From contig NZ_BBWW01000001.1 of the NCBI RefSeq assembly GCF_001485215.1, forward strand, positions 2,232,001 to 2,296,000: a stretch of 64,000 bases of DNA. The letters run 5' to 3'. The stretch is from Leptolyngbya sp. NIES-2104 (lineage in GTDB: Bacteria; Cyanobacteriota; Cyanobacteriia; Leptolyngbyales; Leptolyngbyaceae). The position numbers and the translations under genes were made by a program. Positions 44,722 through 53,997 of the stretch are shown piece after piece (position 1 is the stretch's first letter; each line of letters opens with the position of its first letter). The notes below the pieces were generated by a model, which saw nothing but the letters and a program-made list of their open reading frames with translations, ran no database searches and was not told the DNA's origin.

Positions 44722-45336
44722 TCACCGACGACATTGCAGCGAATTGAAAATATCGTTCGCCTTTTTTCTTGCGACATCCCCATTCGCATCATTCACAAGC
44801 AAATTCACAAAATATCGACTTTCACCCAGAACCACATTTCCCCGGTAAATCACAGTTGATTTCTCAGCCGACTCCGGATATTTCAACATTCCTTCGCGAA
44901 TCGAAATCCCGGTCGTTTGACCACACAACAATCGATTTTCTGCCCGAACCGAGTTGACTTTGAGTTCTTCCTCATCGGCTCCGAGCGCAATACTGTCTAG
45001 AATGCGATCGATGCGCTGTCGTCCGGCTTCCCCATTCACAGGCACTCGCGCCATTAATAACTGGACATCCGGTTCATCGCCCTCCGATGCAACCAACGCG
45101 ATTTTTGCACCCGCGATATTGATACCGAGCAAGCCTTGAGAGCCATCCGGCAACTGATAAGTCATGATATGACTGGCGATCGCTTCTGCGCGTTGAGGAG
45201 TGGCAGCATTGCTGAGAAATTTCATTGCGAGTCCGGTTAGACCCACTCCAAGAACTGCGATCGCGCCCAACACAACGGCAATCGTTTCCCAGATTGAAAC
45301 TTTATATTGTGGAATTCGTGACGGGAATTCTCTCAT
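44722..45336 (-). CDS. Membrane-anchored hypothetical protein
   Basis: Protein of 204 residues: MREFPSRIPQYKVSIWETIA, then a single helix 'VVLGAIAVLGVGLTGLAMKF', then a folded domain with 'HIMTYQLPDGSQGLLGINIA' and 'LCGQTTGISIREGMLKYP'. No family recognised; one membrane anchor and an external domain are likely. The frame is open a further 26 codons, but that stretch overlaps the end of the ATPase gene. The ATG at 45336 starts 5 bp after that gene's stop, so the two are co-transcribed. Confidence 0.65.
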   Translation of the reverse strand: MREFPSRIPQYKVSIWETIAVVLGAIAVLGVGLTGLAMKFLSNAATPQRAEAIASHIMTYQLPDGSQGLLGINIAGAKIALVASEGDEPDVQLLMARVPVNGEAGRQRIDRILDSIALGADEEELKVNSVRAENRLLCGQTTGISIREGMLKYPESAEKSTVIYRGNVVLGESRYFVNLLVNDANGDVARKKANDIFNSLQCRR

Positions 45337-45341
45337 GATTT

Positions 45342-47756
45342 CTACTCCAGGTCTACGCCCAAACAGCGATCGAGGAATCGAGTTCGCCATGCTAATCGTA
45401 GGATCAGTCCCCATTCCAGTGTAACCAGCCCAAGGAAGAAACAGTCTTGTAAACTCAGCGGTGACAGTTCAAAAAAGACTCGCAGCGGCGGAATAAATAA
45501 AATGAGCAGATAAACGAAGAGTAAAACGACTGCCACGAGCGTATATCGCCAATCTCCGCTCAAAGGTTCTCCACCTGTCCAAGCATTCGTGGGGGGTTTG
45601 AGAAATGGCAACAGCATCAATTGACAGAATACAAGAAGTGTCACTAATGCCGTTCGAGGAATATTAAATTCGATGCCAATTAATCCAACATTCGGCGGTA
45701 AATCTAGAGCAGCACTCGCAAGATAAAAAAGATATACCGTCAGTGATACTAATGTGATGGTAATTGTCGCAGGCACGACGAAATGCAACATCGATCGCAC
45801 TAAACTTCGCTTCTGTGGTTCTCCAGGTTGTGCCCAAATGGGAATGAATGTAGTGGGAATGCCAACGCCAATCAGAGTAACGATCGCACTATGTTTATTC
45901 AATAAAGGAAAGCTATCGGAAACAATGGCGATCGCAAAAATCAACAGCGCCACACAACTCAATCGCACCATAAATAATTTAACGACATCGCGAATGCCAT
46001 TCTGAATCCGTTGTCCTTCGAGAAATGTATGCGGCAACGCTTCAAAAGAATCTTTGAGCAACACAATATCGGCAATGCTACGAGTCGCTTTACTACCACT
46101 CTCCATCGCAATTCCTAGGTTCGCTTGCTTGAGAGACAGCACATCATTCACGCCATCGCCGGTCATCGCTACATAATATCCACAATCGCGTAAACTCCGA
46201 ACCAGTTGCGCTTTTTGCTGCGGTGTAATGCGTCCAAATACGTTGTAATTTCGAGCCGCCTGAACAAATTGTGCTTGATCCATTTGGGCGAGTTCTACAC
46301 CTGAAATCACGCGAATTTCATCACTAAAATCTGCTTGTTTCGCCAACGCTGCAACGGTCTGAGGATTATCACCGGAAATAATTTTAAGTGTGATTCCCGC
46401 TTTGACAAATCCTTGCAGCGTTTCACGAGCAGAGGGACGAAGCTGATCCGAGAAACATAGGATTCCGAGCGGCGTTAAGGGCGGCAGAGCATTCGACTCG
46501 ATCGACTTCGGTGTATGTCCGAATAAAACTACTCGAAATCCTTGATTGACTTGTCGATCGATAGAGTTCAAATACTCCTCATCTAAAACAGTCGATTTCA
46601 TCAAAATTTCCGGTGCGCCCATGACATAAGTTCCGGGCTGTTCTGCAAACTCGATCGCGCTCCATTTTCGCGCCGATGAAAACGGAATTTCATTATGGAT
46701 CGGTTTCGCGTATCCACTACAAGCAATGAGAACCGCTTCACTGGTACGATTTCCAGATTGTGTACTCGCGGCGAAATTTCCTAATCGCGATCGCAGTTCC
46801 TTTTCATCAATTCCAATCGGGTAAATTGACTGTAGCTCGATCTGATTTGTCGTTAGTGTTCCAGTCTTATCCAGGCACAAGACATCTACGTTACTCAACG
46901 ATTCGACCGCATTCGTTTGCTGAATCAGTACATTCTGCCCTAACATCCGAATCGATCCCATCGCATACGAAAGCGTGATTGCTAGAATTAATCCTGCGGG
47001 AATCAGTCCAGCGATCACGGCTGCACGTTGAACGACTTCGTTTAAAGTTTGCGATCGGATCACAAAACTAATTCCAACAAGCAACCATAAGAATGATGCC
47101 AGCAGCAACAGAATCCGAATAATCAGATTAATCTCAGCTTGCAGCGGTGTATACACTTGGCGAAATTCTCGTGCTCCCATCGTTAGCTGATAAGCAACCG
47201 TTTCTGTCCCGACTTTTTGCGCTTCGTAACACGCACTGCCACTCACACAGAAACTCCCCGAATACACAGGTTTTCCAGCAATTTTCGCAATCAGATCCGA
47301 TTCTCCAGTCAACAGCGATTCATCGATCTCGACTCGTCCATCTCCAACAATCTGACCATCGACTAACACCTGGTCACCCGGACGCAGCACCAACGTATCC
47401 CCTAACACGATCTCATTCGGATCAAGATTGAGTTCCTTTCCGTTGCGAATTACCGTTGCATGAGGACGCGATAACAGTGCAATTTCATCGAGCTTCTGTT
47501 TCGCCCAAATTTCCTGCACAATCCCAATCACCACGCCGCTGAAAATCACCACAGCCACGAAAACCGCATCACTTGGACGACGCAGCAAAATAAAAACGCC
47601 GCTAATCGCAAAGAAAACGGCATTAACAAACGTGAACAAATTTTCCTGAAAAATCCGAGCATACGATCGACTCGTTGGCAGTTTGACGTTGTTCGTTTCA
47701 CCTGCTAACTGTCGATCGCGGACTTCTCGATCGCTTAATCCGGGGAGCGTTGCCAT
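45342..47756 (-). CDS. P-type ATPase, CtpE-like cation transporter
   Basis: Membrane pump of 804 residues. It has the actuator motif TGES in 'EIDESLLTGESDLIAK', the phosphorylation site DKTGTLTTN and the hinge 'AMTGDGVNDVLSLKQANLGI'. Sequence layout ('GLSDREVRDRQLAGETN', 'GVVIGIVQEIWAKQKLDEIA', 'VYSGSFCVSGSACYEAQKVG') follows the mycobacterial CtpE Ca2+-type pumps. The M4 motif reads IPAGLIL instead of the common PEGL, so a charged cation ligand is missing and selectivity may differ. It heads a two-gene unit with the anchored protein. The 3' flank of the alkaline phosphatase gene, with foldback copy B, lies upstream. Confidence 0.85.
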   Translation of the reverse strand: MATLPGLSDREVRDRQLAGETNNVKLPTSRSYARIFQENLFTFVNAVFFAISGVFILLRRPSDAVFVAVVIFSGVVIGIVQEIWAKQKLDEIALLSRPHATVIRNGKELNLDPNEIVLGDTLVLRPGDQVLVDGQIVGDGRVEIDESLLTGESDLIAKIAGKPVYSGSFCVSGSACYEAQKVGTETVAYQLTMGAREFRQVYTPLQAEINLIIRILLLLASFLWLLVGISFVIRSQTLNEVVQRAAVIAGLIPAGLILAITLSYAMGSIRMLGQNVLIQQTNAVESLSNVDVLCLDKTGTLTTNQIELQSIYPIGIDEKELRSRLGNFAASTQSGNRTSEAVLIACSGYAKPIHNEIPFSSARKWSAIEFAEQPGTYVMGAPEILMKSTVLDEEYLNSIDRQVNQGFRVVLFGHTPKSIESNALPPLTPLGILCFSDQLRPSARETLQGFVKAGITLKIISGDNPQTVAALAKQADFSDEIRVISGVELAQMDQAQFVQAARNYNVFGRITPQQKAQLVRSLRDCGYYVAMTGDGVNDVLSLKQANLGIAMESGSKATRSIADIVLLKDSFEALPHTFLEGQRIQNGIRDVVKLFMVRLSCVALLIFAIAIVSDSFPLLNKHSAIVTLIGVGIPTTFIPIWAQPGEPQKRSLVRSMLHFVVPATITITLVSLTVYLFYLASAALDLPPNVGLIGIEFNIPRTALVTLLVFCQLMLLPFLKPPTNAWTGGEPLSGDWRYTLVAVVLLFVYLLILFIPPLRVFFELSPLSLQDCFFLGLVTLEWGLILRLAWRTRFLDRCLGVDLE

Positions 47757-47836
47757 GAATTCGAGGGGCTAAATCAGATGCTTTCTATCATAGTCACTGC
47801 TTCCCGTTCAGCAAAATCATTCTTTTCTTGGAAGGC

Positions 47837-48004
47837 GTTTGAAACGTGTAAGAAGTCTCTGCGCTCTCGTTTGCCTCCCGCCCTGAAATGAATTTCGGGC
47901 TAATCGACGCAAGTCCATTGAAAATGGACTAAGAGACTGAAACTGGCTCCCAGTCTACTTCAGTAGACTTTCGTCAATTAGCCCGAAATTTATTTCAGGG
48001 TGGG
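47837..48004. repeat. Foldback repeat, copy B
   Basis: Arms 47877-47904 and 47977-48004 are nearly perfect inverted copies (CCCGCCCTGAAATGAATTTC and onward). The centre reads AAAATGGACTAAGAGACTG, then CTACTTCAGTAGACTTTCG. The left flank (GTTTGAAACGTG and CTCTCGTTTGCCTCC) matches the inverted right flank of copy C. It directly abuts the stop codon of the alkaline phosphatase gene at 48005. Confidence 0.85.
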
Positions 48005-51000
48005 CTACGCCACCAACGTAAACGCGCCGCTCGTCAAACTGTTCGCCTGAACGCCATTGACGATCGCTAACAGTTCATTTGCAGTCCCAGCCCGTACCAG
48101 AACACTATCCGCACTTTGCACCAGAGACAATCTGCCAAACGTCAAACTCCCCGACAGCGCGATGCGATCGCCTTGCTCTAGATTCAAATCGCGAATCGTC
48201 TGAGTCCCCTGACCAATCACAAATAGATCGGCTCCTGATCCACCGACCAGAATATTTTGTCCGAGTCCACCATCGAGAAAGTCATTGCCCGCATCGCCTC
48301 GAAGAATGTCATCTCCGCCGAGTCCAAATAAGCGATCGTCTCCTCCTTGAGCGTTGATCACATCTCTCGATGAATCAAAACCAAAGACACGGTTGTCCAA
48401 ATCGTTTAGAAATGTAACCGTATTACGATTGAACACAGTGTTGCGAACTAGATCAGCCGCGAACATATCAAAGCTATCCGCCACACCAGAATCATTGAAC
48501 TCGATATTGGCAAAATCGACGATCGCGCTAGTGGCTCTCGTCAAGTTGTCCAAGTTCTCTAGCTGGAAATCTCGCAAAATTGCGCCTGTGTTCTCAACTC
48601 CCTCAAAGGAAATCGCTAAATCATTTCCAACTTGCGTCAAGATCATGTTCTCAGGACTGAGATCTTCACCCACAAATCGAATCGTGTCGGCTTCTCGAAT
48701 AATTGCTTCAGACGGTGTTGTTGTGGGACCGATGCCCGTAAAGTTTACTGCTGCGAGAATACCTTCTCCTGCTTCAACCGTGGCAGTTTTATTGCCGCCC
48801 GCAAAGTTCACAACCTCTGAGAATTGCACCCCGAACAGCGTTTGATACATCAGCCGATAGATTTCGGTATTGTCCAATGTGCTCGGTAGCTTATCCGCAT
48901 TTAATCCAAACGCCTTAGAAACAATGCTGCCAGGGAAATCAGGAGTTCCAACCCAACTGACCGCAAAGTTACCTAAGTTGCCATCTAAGCCATCCGTCGA
49001 GGGAAACGATCGCCAAGGTGCATCGGAACTGCCAGTACTGCCATTGATGCCGTCTAGGAAGTTGCGAACGGTGTTTGTCGTCGTCGGATTGACATTGATA
49101 AAAGGAACAGCAGGTTCTGTATTCTGCAAATCTGGAGTGGTAATTGCATTACCAGACGGACGAGTGAACGGTTTGAATTGCGTCACCTGCAATCCGCCTG
49201 CTTCACTATCTGCGGCAGTCAGGACTAAAGTATTGGGATCTTGCGATCGCACATAGTCCATTGCGACTCCGATCGCGGCATCTGCTCGTCGAACTCCCTC
49301 GATCGAGCCTACTGCATTGTTGTTATTACCAAAGTTATCCGTTCCTTCTTCTTCAACGACTGCCAAGAAGCCATCCGGATCACGGCGAACAATCTTCAAC
49401 GCAGCTTCGAGCATTTCTGCAACCGTCGGAGCCGTTGGAACATAGAGCGGAAGAGGGTTAGGTGTGTTTAGTCCGAGTGCTTCTTCAGGACGATCGTCAA
49501 ACGTATGATTTGCCGCAAATACCCCCAAAAGTTTCTCTGGCGGATTGCTTCCGTTCACCACGGCATTGAGTTGATCTTCGGTGTAAACCACGGTGTAACC
49601 GAGCGATTTCGCCAAATCAATCAAATTCGTCGTTGGGCGATCGGCTGGATCATCGAATTCAGCATCAATCTCAGTCGTGACATGAAATCCGGTTGTACCT
49701 TTGGGAAGTAAATAGACTTCACCACCCCCTAAAATCACATTGGCTCCAGATCGGATCACTTGTTCCGCAATTTCAGCGGTTTTGTCTCGTGCTCTCAGAG
49801 TATTGCCGTCTCGATTCGTGGTTTTTGCGGTAAATGCAGCGGTTCCAGGTTCGCCAATGTGACCCGATTGAATCAAGGCGACGGCTTTTCCGGACTCGAT
49901 CGCTTCATCGACGATCGTTTTACCCACATTTCCAGACAGCGGAATCACCGGATTGTTATTTTTATCCAGTCCAAACGATTCAGCAAACACCTTCGTCCCA
50001 GTCGCATGAGTGACCGCACCCGCATTAGAAGTTCCAGTTAACTGATCTTCCATGTGTCCGAGATAAACCCCGGCATTGCTCATCATGTCCCAATTCAGGC
50101 GACCGTCTGGACCTTTATCGATGTTCCGTAATGCGCTGAAGTACGAAGGACTCGTTCCATCCGGGTGAATGAAAATAACATTGCCCGTGTCGCGAGTGGC
50201 TGACGGTGCTGGGGTCGGTAGCTCGACTCTCGAAGGCAATTCCGTATTGAACAACGTTTCATACATCAATTCATAGATGCCTGTGTTGTCGATCGTCGAT
50301 GGCAGTTTGTCCGCATTCAATCCACTCGCTTTCGACACGATCGAGCCTGCGAAATCCGGTGTTCCCGCCCAGCCCACCGAGAACGAAAAGCGATCGCCAC
50401 TCGCATCCGGAGCCGCAACAAACGGTAATGTGTTCGCTCCAGTTTGACCATCGAGCGGATTTTGGCGATCGGTATTTGTCGTGGGATTGACTGCGATCGA
50501 GCCGACCGGACGACCCGCGGCGGTATCTCGCACTTGTAAGCCGCCACCATCACTATCAGCAGCCGTGATGATCAAAGTGTTGGGATTGCGATCGAGAAAA
50601 TCTTGAGCAACTCCGATCGCAGCATCGGCTCTGAGAGTCGCTTCGATCGTTCCCGCCGCATTGTTGACGTTTCCAAAATTGTCAGTTCCTTCTTCTTCAA
50701 AAACTGTGATCGATCCGTTGTTGAAGTTCGGGTGCTTCTCCATCAATTTCTGCGTCACCTCTAGCATTTCTGCTGAAGTGGGAGCCGTCGGAACATAGAA
50801 CGGAATTGCATCCGCTTGTCCAAGTCTGAGAGCTTCTTCGGGTCGATCGTTAAACGTATGAAACGCCGCAAACACACCCAAAACTTTCTGCGGTGGATTG
50901 GGTGTTTCTAGCAGATCAAACAATTGATCTCTGGTGTAAACCACCGTGTAGCCGCGTGATTTTGCCAATTCAATTAGGTTCTCTTGAGGGCGATCTAAGA

Positions 51001-51556
51001 CGCTGGTACTGCGAGCATCTAACTGAGTCGCCGTTTCATGAAATCCACTCGTGCCCACAGGCAGCATGTGAAGCTCTCCACCACCCAGGATGAAATCGAC
51101 CCCGGATTCGATCACCGCTTTGGTAATGTCTGCCACTCGACGACGGGGCGCAATTCGTTCGCCGTTCAGCGTCGTTTCCCCGACTTGAGCCACAAATGCG
51201 GCAGTTCCGGGTTCTGCTAGAAATCCGGATTGAACCAGCGCGGTCACTTTATTGGCTCCGATCGCTTCTTGTACGATCGTTTTTCCCGTATTGCCCGATG
51301 CGGACTCGACTGGCGTTCCATCGCGATTTAAGCCAAAAGATTCGGCATAAACCTTAGTTCCAGTGGCGTGTGTGACCGCTCCAGCATTTGAGGTTCCGGT
51401 GAGTTGGTCTTGCATGTGACCGAGATACACCGCAGAGCGATCAAGCTCGTCCCAGTTGAGTCGTCCATCAGGACCAAACTTCTGGAAGCGGGCGGCTGCA
51501 TAGGTCGAAGGGCTAGTTCCGTCTGGATGGATGAAAATTACGTGATTTCCGTTCAT
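48005..51556 (-). CDS. Duplicated alkaline phosphatase with RTX calcium repeats
   Basis: Probable secreted phosphatase of 1183 residues. Two alkaline-phosphatase domains lie in tandem: the first begins 'NHVIFIHPDGTSPSTYAA', the second 'GNVIFIHPDGTSPSYFSA'. Each keeps the metal Asp in HPDG and the nucleophile region 'DQLTGTSNAGAVTHATGTKV'; 'TEEEGTDNFGN' and 'TAADSDGGGLQV'-like blocks also repeat. The C-terminus has RTX nonapeptides ('GGDDRLFGLGGDDILRGDAG', 'GNDFLDGG') and no signal peptide, which points to type I secretion. Two PHO-box-like words upstream suggest phosphate control. The Ser before SNAG is preceded by Thr, not the Asp seen in E. coli PhoA. Confidence 0.85.
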   Translation of the reverse strand: MNGNHVIFIHPDGTSPSTYAAARFQKFGPDGRLNWDELDRSAVYLGHMQDQLTGTSNAGAVTHATGTKVYAESFGLNRDGTPVESASGNTGKTIVQEAIGANKVTALVQSGFLAEPGTAAFVAQVGETTLNGERIAPRRRVADITKAVIESGVDFILGGGELHMLPVGTSGFHETATQLDARSTSVLDRPQENLIELAKSRGYTVVYTRDQLFDLLETPNPPQKVLGVFAAFHTFNDRPEEALRLGQADAIPFYVPTAPTSAEMLEVTQKLMEKHPNFNNGSITVFEEEGTDNFGNVNNAAGTIEATLRADAAIGVAQDFLDRNPNTLIITAADSDGGGLQVRDTAAGRPVGSIAVNPTTNTDRQNPLDGQTGANTLPFVAAPDASGDRFSFSVGWAGTPDFAGSIVSKASGLNADKLPSTIDNTGIYELMYETLFNTELPSRVELPTPAPSATRDTGNVIFIHPDGTSPSYFSALRNIDKGPDGRLNWDMMSNAGVYLGHMEDQLTGTSNAGAVTHATGTKVFAESFGLDKNNNPVIPLSGNVGKTIVDEAIESGKAVALIQSGHIGEPGTAAFTAKTTNRDGNTLRARDKTAEIAEQVIRSGANVILGGGEVYLLPKGTTGFHVTTEIDAEFDDPADRPTTNLIDLAKSLGYTVVYTEDQLNAVVNGSNPPEKLLGVFAANHTFDDRPEEALGLNTPNPLPLYVPTAPTVAEMLEAALKIVRRDPDGFLAVVEEEGTDNFGNNNNAVGSIEGVRRADAAIGVAMDYVRSQDPNTLVLTAADSEAGGLQVTQFKPFTRPSGNAITTPDLQNTEPAVPFINVNPTTTNTVRNFLDGINGSTGSSDAPWRSFPSTDGLDGNLGNFAVSWVGTPDFPGSIVSKAFGLNADKLPSTLDNTEIYRLMYQTLFGVQFSEVVNFAGGNKTATVEAGEGILAAVNFTGIGPTTTPSEAIIREADTIRFVGEDLSPENMILTQVGNDLAISFEGVENTGAILRDFQLENLDNLTRATSAIVDFANIEFNDSGVADSFDMFAADLVRNTVFNRNTVTFLNDLDNRVFGFDSSRDVINAQGGDDRLFGLGGDDILRGDAGNDFLDGGLGQNILVGGSGADLFVIGQGTQTIRDLNLEQGDRIALSGSLTFGRLSLVQSADSVLVRAGTANELLAIVNGVQANSLTSGAFTLVA

Positions 51557-51607
51557 GGTGGGCGGGCACTGTCAGTAAAAACATCTAGTGCCCAGTGTGT
51601 CGATCGA

Positions 51608-51638
51608 AGGTTAAGAGTATCGGCTCCATCAGGTTAAG
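51608..51638 (-). promoter_or_regulatory. PHO-box-like site upstream of the alkaline phosphatase
   Basis: Two exact matches to the cyanobacterial PHO half-site (pyrimidine-TTAA-pyrimidine-pyrimidine-T/A) occur on the minus strand as CTTAACCT, at 51631-51638 and 51608-51615, 52-82 bp before the gene. They are 23 bp apart, near the 22 bp expected for the outer two of three repeats; the middle one is degenerate. Confidence 0.6.
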
Positions 51639-51661
51639 GACATGATAGAAAAAACTAATAC

Positions 51662-51913
51662 TCAATATAAGAAATCCTTTTCTTCCTGTTCGTTGAGTGA
51701 TTTCCAGCCTCCTTGCCACTGCGATCGATCTTTCAGCAATTTTGCATTCATCCAAAATCGAACATTCGGATCACAAGCAGCGACCATTTCAGCAAACACC
51801 CATTCGCCTTCATTTTTACGATTCACCACTTGAAAATGTCGCCAGCCCCAGGTTTCTTGCTGAGCCGTCCACTTTGAACCCACGAGATGAGGAAATTTTT
51901 GTTTCTTAGCCAT
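51662..51913 (-). CDS. Trp-rich TIGR02450-family protein
   Basis: Small soluble protein of 83 residues with eight tryptophans, mostly in conserved positions: 'VGSKWTAQQETWGWRHFQVV', 'KNEGEWVFAEMVAACDPNVR', 'FWMNAKLLKDRSQWQGGWKS'. This is the TIGR02450 conserved family of cyanobacteria and marine bacteria, with unknown function. It is encoded separately from the phosphatase gene, 105 bp upstream. The 5' end overlaps the open frame of the divergent pentapeptide gene, but not that gene's likely start. Confidence 0.88.
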   Translation of the reverse strand: MAKKQKFPHLVGSKWTAQQETWGWRHFQVVNRKNEGEWVFAEMVAACDPNVRFWMNAKLLKDRSQWQGGWKSLNEQEEKDFLY

Positions 51914-51997
51914 GATTCCATTTTAGATTTTCGCTTCCGAATCAGGAATACTCAGGCTGAAGTGAAAAATTTATCACATCGGTCACGAGACAGTACT

Positions 51998-52801
51998 ATG
52001 AAGTGTTTTCCTGCTCACTCTTCCCGGTTCAAACCTATGATTCGGACAAATTTATCCGTAGTGACACTGATTTCGCTTGGTGTTGCGCTCCCGGTTCAAG
52101 CTGAAAATCTCGATCACGTCCGCCAGCTTCTTTCGACGAAACAATGTGTTAATTGTGAACTCAGTGGTGCGGGGCTAGTGTTTGCCCAATTGCCTGGAGC
52201 AAATTTATCTGGAGCGAATCTAGCCGGGGCAAATCTGAGTCAAGCAAATCTGACTGGCGCAGATTTGTCGGGTGCGAATTTAACAGGCGCAACTTTGAGT
52301 GGTGCAAATTTGACAGGCGCGAAATTGACGGGTGCGAATTTGCAAGGAACGGATTTAACTCGATCGTATGTTGTCGGTGCAGATTTTACCGGAACCCAGA
52401 TCGAAACGGCAATCATTCAAGGCGCGATCGGGCTTCCCACAACTGCCGGAAACGCTGAGATGTTTTACCAAATGGCGATGGAAGCGGGGAAACGGCGGCA
52501 GTATGAACAAGCGATCGCGAATTTCAATCAAGTCTTAGTTCGCAAACCTGATTCGGCTCCTGCCTTCATTGGTCGAGCGATGGCGCGGTTGGAATTGGGC
52601 GATCAAAAAGGCGCAATTCAGGATTCTGAGCGGGCAGCGGCATTATTCGAGCAGCAAGGCGATAAGGACAATGCCAAATCTGCGGGCACATTAGCCCAGA
52701 CGTTAAAAAATCCGCCAGATGCACGATTGAGGGGCGGCGGATTTGGGCAAACCCTGATCAACGTGGTTGGCGGATTATTGCAATTGTTTTTAACGCGGTG
52801 A
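51998..52801 (+). CDS. Pentapeptide-repeat and TPR protein, exported
   Basis: Protein of about 267 residues. A signal peptide (TLISLGVALPVQA) precedes 'QCVNCELSGAGLVFAQLPGA', after which ten or more A(N/D)LxG-type pentapeptides follow (ANLSGANLAGANLSQANLTG). Then comes a TPR-like region ('AMEAGKRRQYEQAIANFNQ', 'AFIGRAMARLELGDQKGAIQ'). Pentapeptide repeats form a right-handed quadrilateral helix; the pairing with TPR suggests protein contacts in the periplasm or lumen. Start candidates are ATG 51998 (used) and ATG 52037, which gives a cleaner signal peptide. The frame is also open to 51887. Confidence 0.8.
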   Translation: MKCFPAHSSRFKPMIRTNLSVVTLISLGVALPVQAENLDHVRQLLSTKQCVNCELSGAGLVFAQLPGANLSGANLAGANLSQANLTGADLSGANLTGATLSGANLTGAKLTGANLQGTDLTRSYVVGADFTGTQIETAIIQGAIGLPTTAGNAEMFYQMAMEAGKRRQYEQAIANFNQVLVRKPDSAPAFIGRAMARLELGDQKGAIQDSERAAALFEQQGDKDNAKSAGTLAQTLKNPPDARLRGGGFGQTLINVVGGLLQLFLTR

Positions 52802-52930
52802 CGAAGAATTTTGGTGCCACCGCGATCGTTGGGTAGAGACGCGAACACCGAAGGTGCAGCAAAGCTCCTAATCGCGTCCCTACGTCATCGGGTTAACGCC
52901 ACATTCATTATCAGGTCAACCCGTGTCCCA

Positions 52931-53908
52931 TTACGGGGTCATCATACCTGCCTGCGGTGCCAGGCTCGTCAATTTCGACTGCAATTCTGCCGGAAGAATG
53001 ACTCCATTCACCGCATGGATAATTCCGTTTTCCGCTTGAATATCTGCACCCACGACTTGAGCATTCCCCACGCTCAGCGAACCTGCGCCACCTTGAGCGG
53101 AGAGCGGGTTACCACCCAGCGACTGAACTTGCTTCGATGCCAAATCTGCCGAGGTCACTTTACCGCGGACGATGTGATTTTCCAACACTTGCACCAGCAA
53201 CGCACGGTTTTCCGGCTGCACCAATGCCTTGAAAGTTGCAGGAGGCACTGCTGCTAACGCTTCATCGGTCGGAGCAAAGACGGTGAAGTCGCCGCTACCC
53301 GCAAGCGCCGTGAATGAACCGTTCGACTCTGCTACCCGCAAGAGCGCATTGAACAATTCAAACGAAGGGCTAGTGCGAACGATTTGATCGAGCGTTTGAC
53401 CCTCAGAACCCGCTACCGAAACCGGAGGTGTAGTCGTGGTGCTGCTGCTTCCCGGAAGATTGTTGTTTTCGGGGCGGTTTGCGGGGGAGACAGTTCCCGG
53501 AACGCTTTGATTGTTGGGAACACCTGGATTGATCGTACCGCCATTGTTGGGTGAATTGCTAGGCGTAGTGCCGCTTCCCGGAAGATTGTTGTTTTCGGGG
53601 CGGTTTGCGGGGGAGACAGTTCCCGGAACGCTTTGATTGTTGGGAACACCTGGATTGGTCGTCGTACCGCCATTGTTGTTGGAGTTTTCAGGTGAAGTAA
53701 TCGTTCCAGGGGTGTTTTCACCAGACTGACCGCCGATCGGAGGCACACCAGTATCGCGGTTGCCAGGAGCGGGAGTTTCCGGCGTGTTTGCGGGTGTGGT
53801 TTCAGCGTTGGGGGTGGATTGACTTTGTGCAACCGAGGGCAGAGCCAGACTCAAGCTCAATCCAAGTGCAGAAAGTCCAGTTGTTAAACGCTTCAGTGAT
53901 GTTTTCAT
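52931..53908 (-). CDS. Secreted fasciclin-domain protein with Pro/Asn-rich repeats
   Basis: Protein of 325 residues. A signal peptide (MKTSLKRLTTGLSALGLSLS, then LALPSVAQ) is followed by a low-complexity linker of about 140 residues rich in Asn, Pro, Gly and Thr. This linker contains two perfect copies of a 28-residue unit that begins 'NPGVPNNQSVPGTVSPANRP'. The FAS1 domain at the C-terminus reads 'FTALAGSGDFTVFAPTDEAL', 'VLENHIVRGKVTSADL' and 'ENGIIHAVNGVILPAEL'. It is likely an extracellular adhesion or envelope protein, distinct from the cytoplasmic CupS. Confidence 0.88.
   Translation of the reverse strand: MKTSLKRLTTGLSALGLSLSLALPSVAQSQSTPNAETTPANTPETPAPGNRDTGVPPIGGQSGENTPGTITSPENSNNNGGTTTNPGVPNNQSVPGTVSPANRPENNNLPGSGTTPSNSPNNGGTINPGVPNNQSVPGTVSPANRPENNNLPGSSSTTTTPPVSVAGSEGQTLDQIVRTSPSFELFNALLRVAESNGSFTALAGSGDFTVFAPTDEALAAVPPATFKALVQPENRALLVQVLENHIVRGKVTSADLASKQVQSLGGNPLSAQGGAGSLSVGNAQVVGADIQAENGIIHAVNGVILPAELQSKLTSLAPQAGMMTP
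53447..53657. repeat. Tandem in-gene duplication in the fasciclin linker
   Basis: 85-bp units at 53447-53531 and 53573-53657 appear identical, 126 bp apart (42 codons). They encode the repeated linker and keep the frame, so the linker length may vary between strains by recombination. Confidence 0.85.
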
Positions 53909-53997
53909 TGTTACTTACTGTAAACACTTCGCCATCTAGCGTATAAGTTACGAACTCGAACTTCCTCACCCCGGTGAAATAATCCCAAAGAAGTGTT

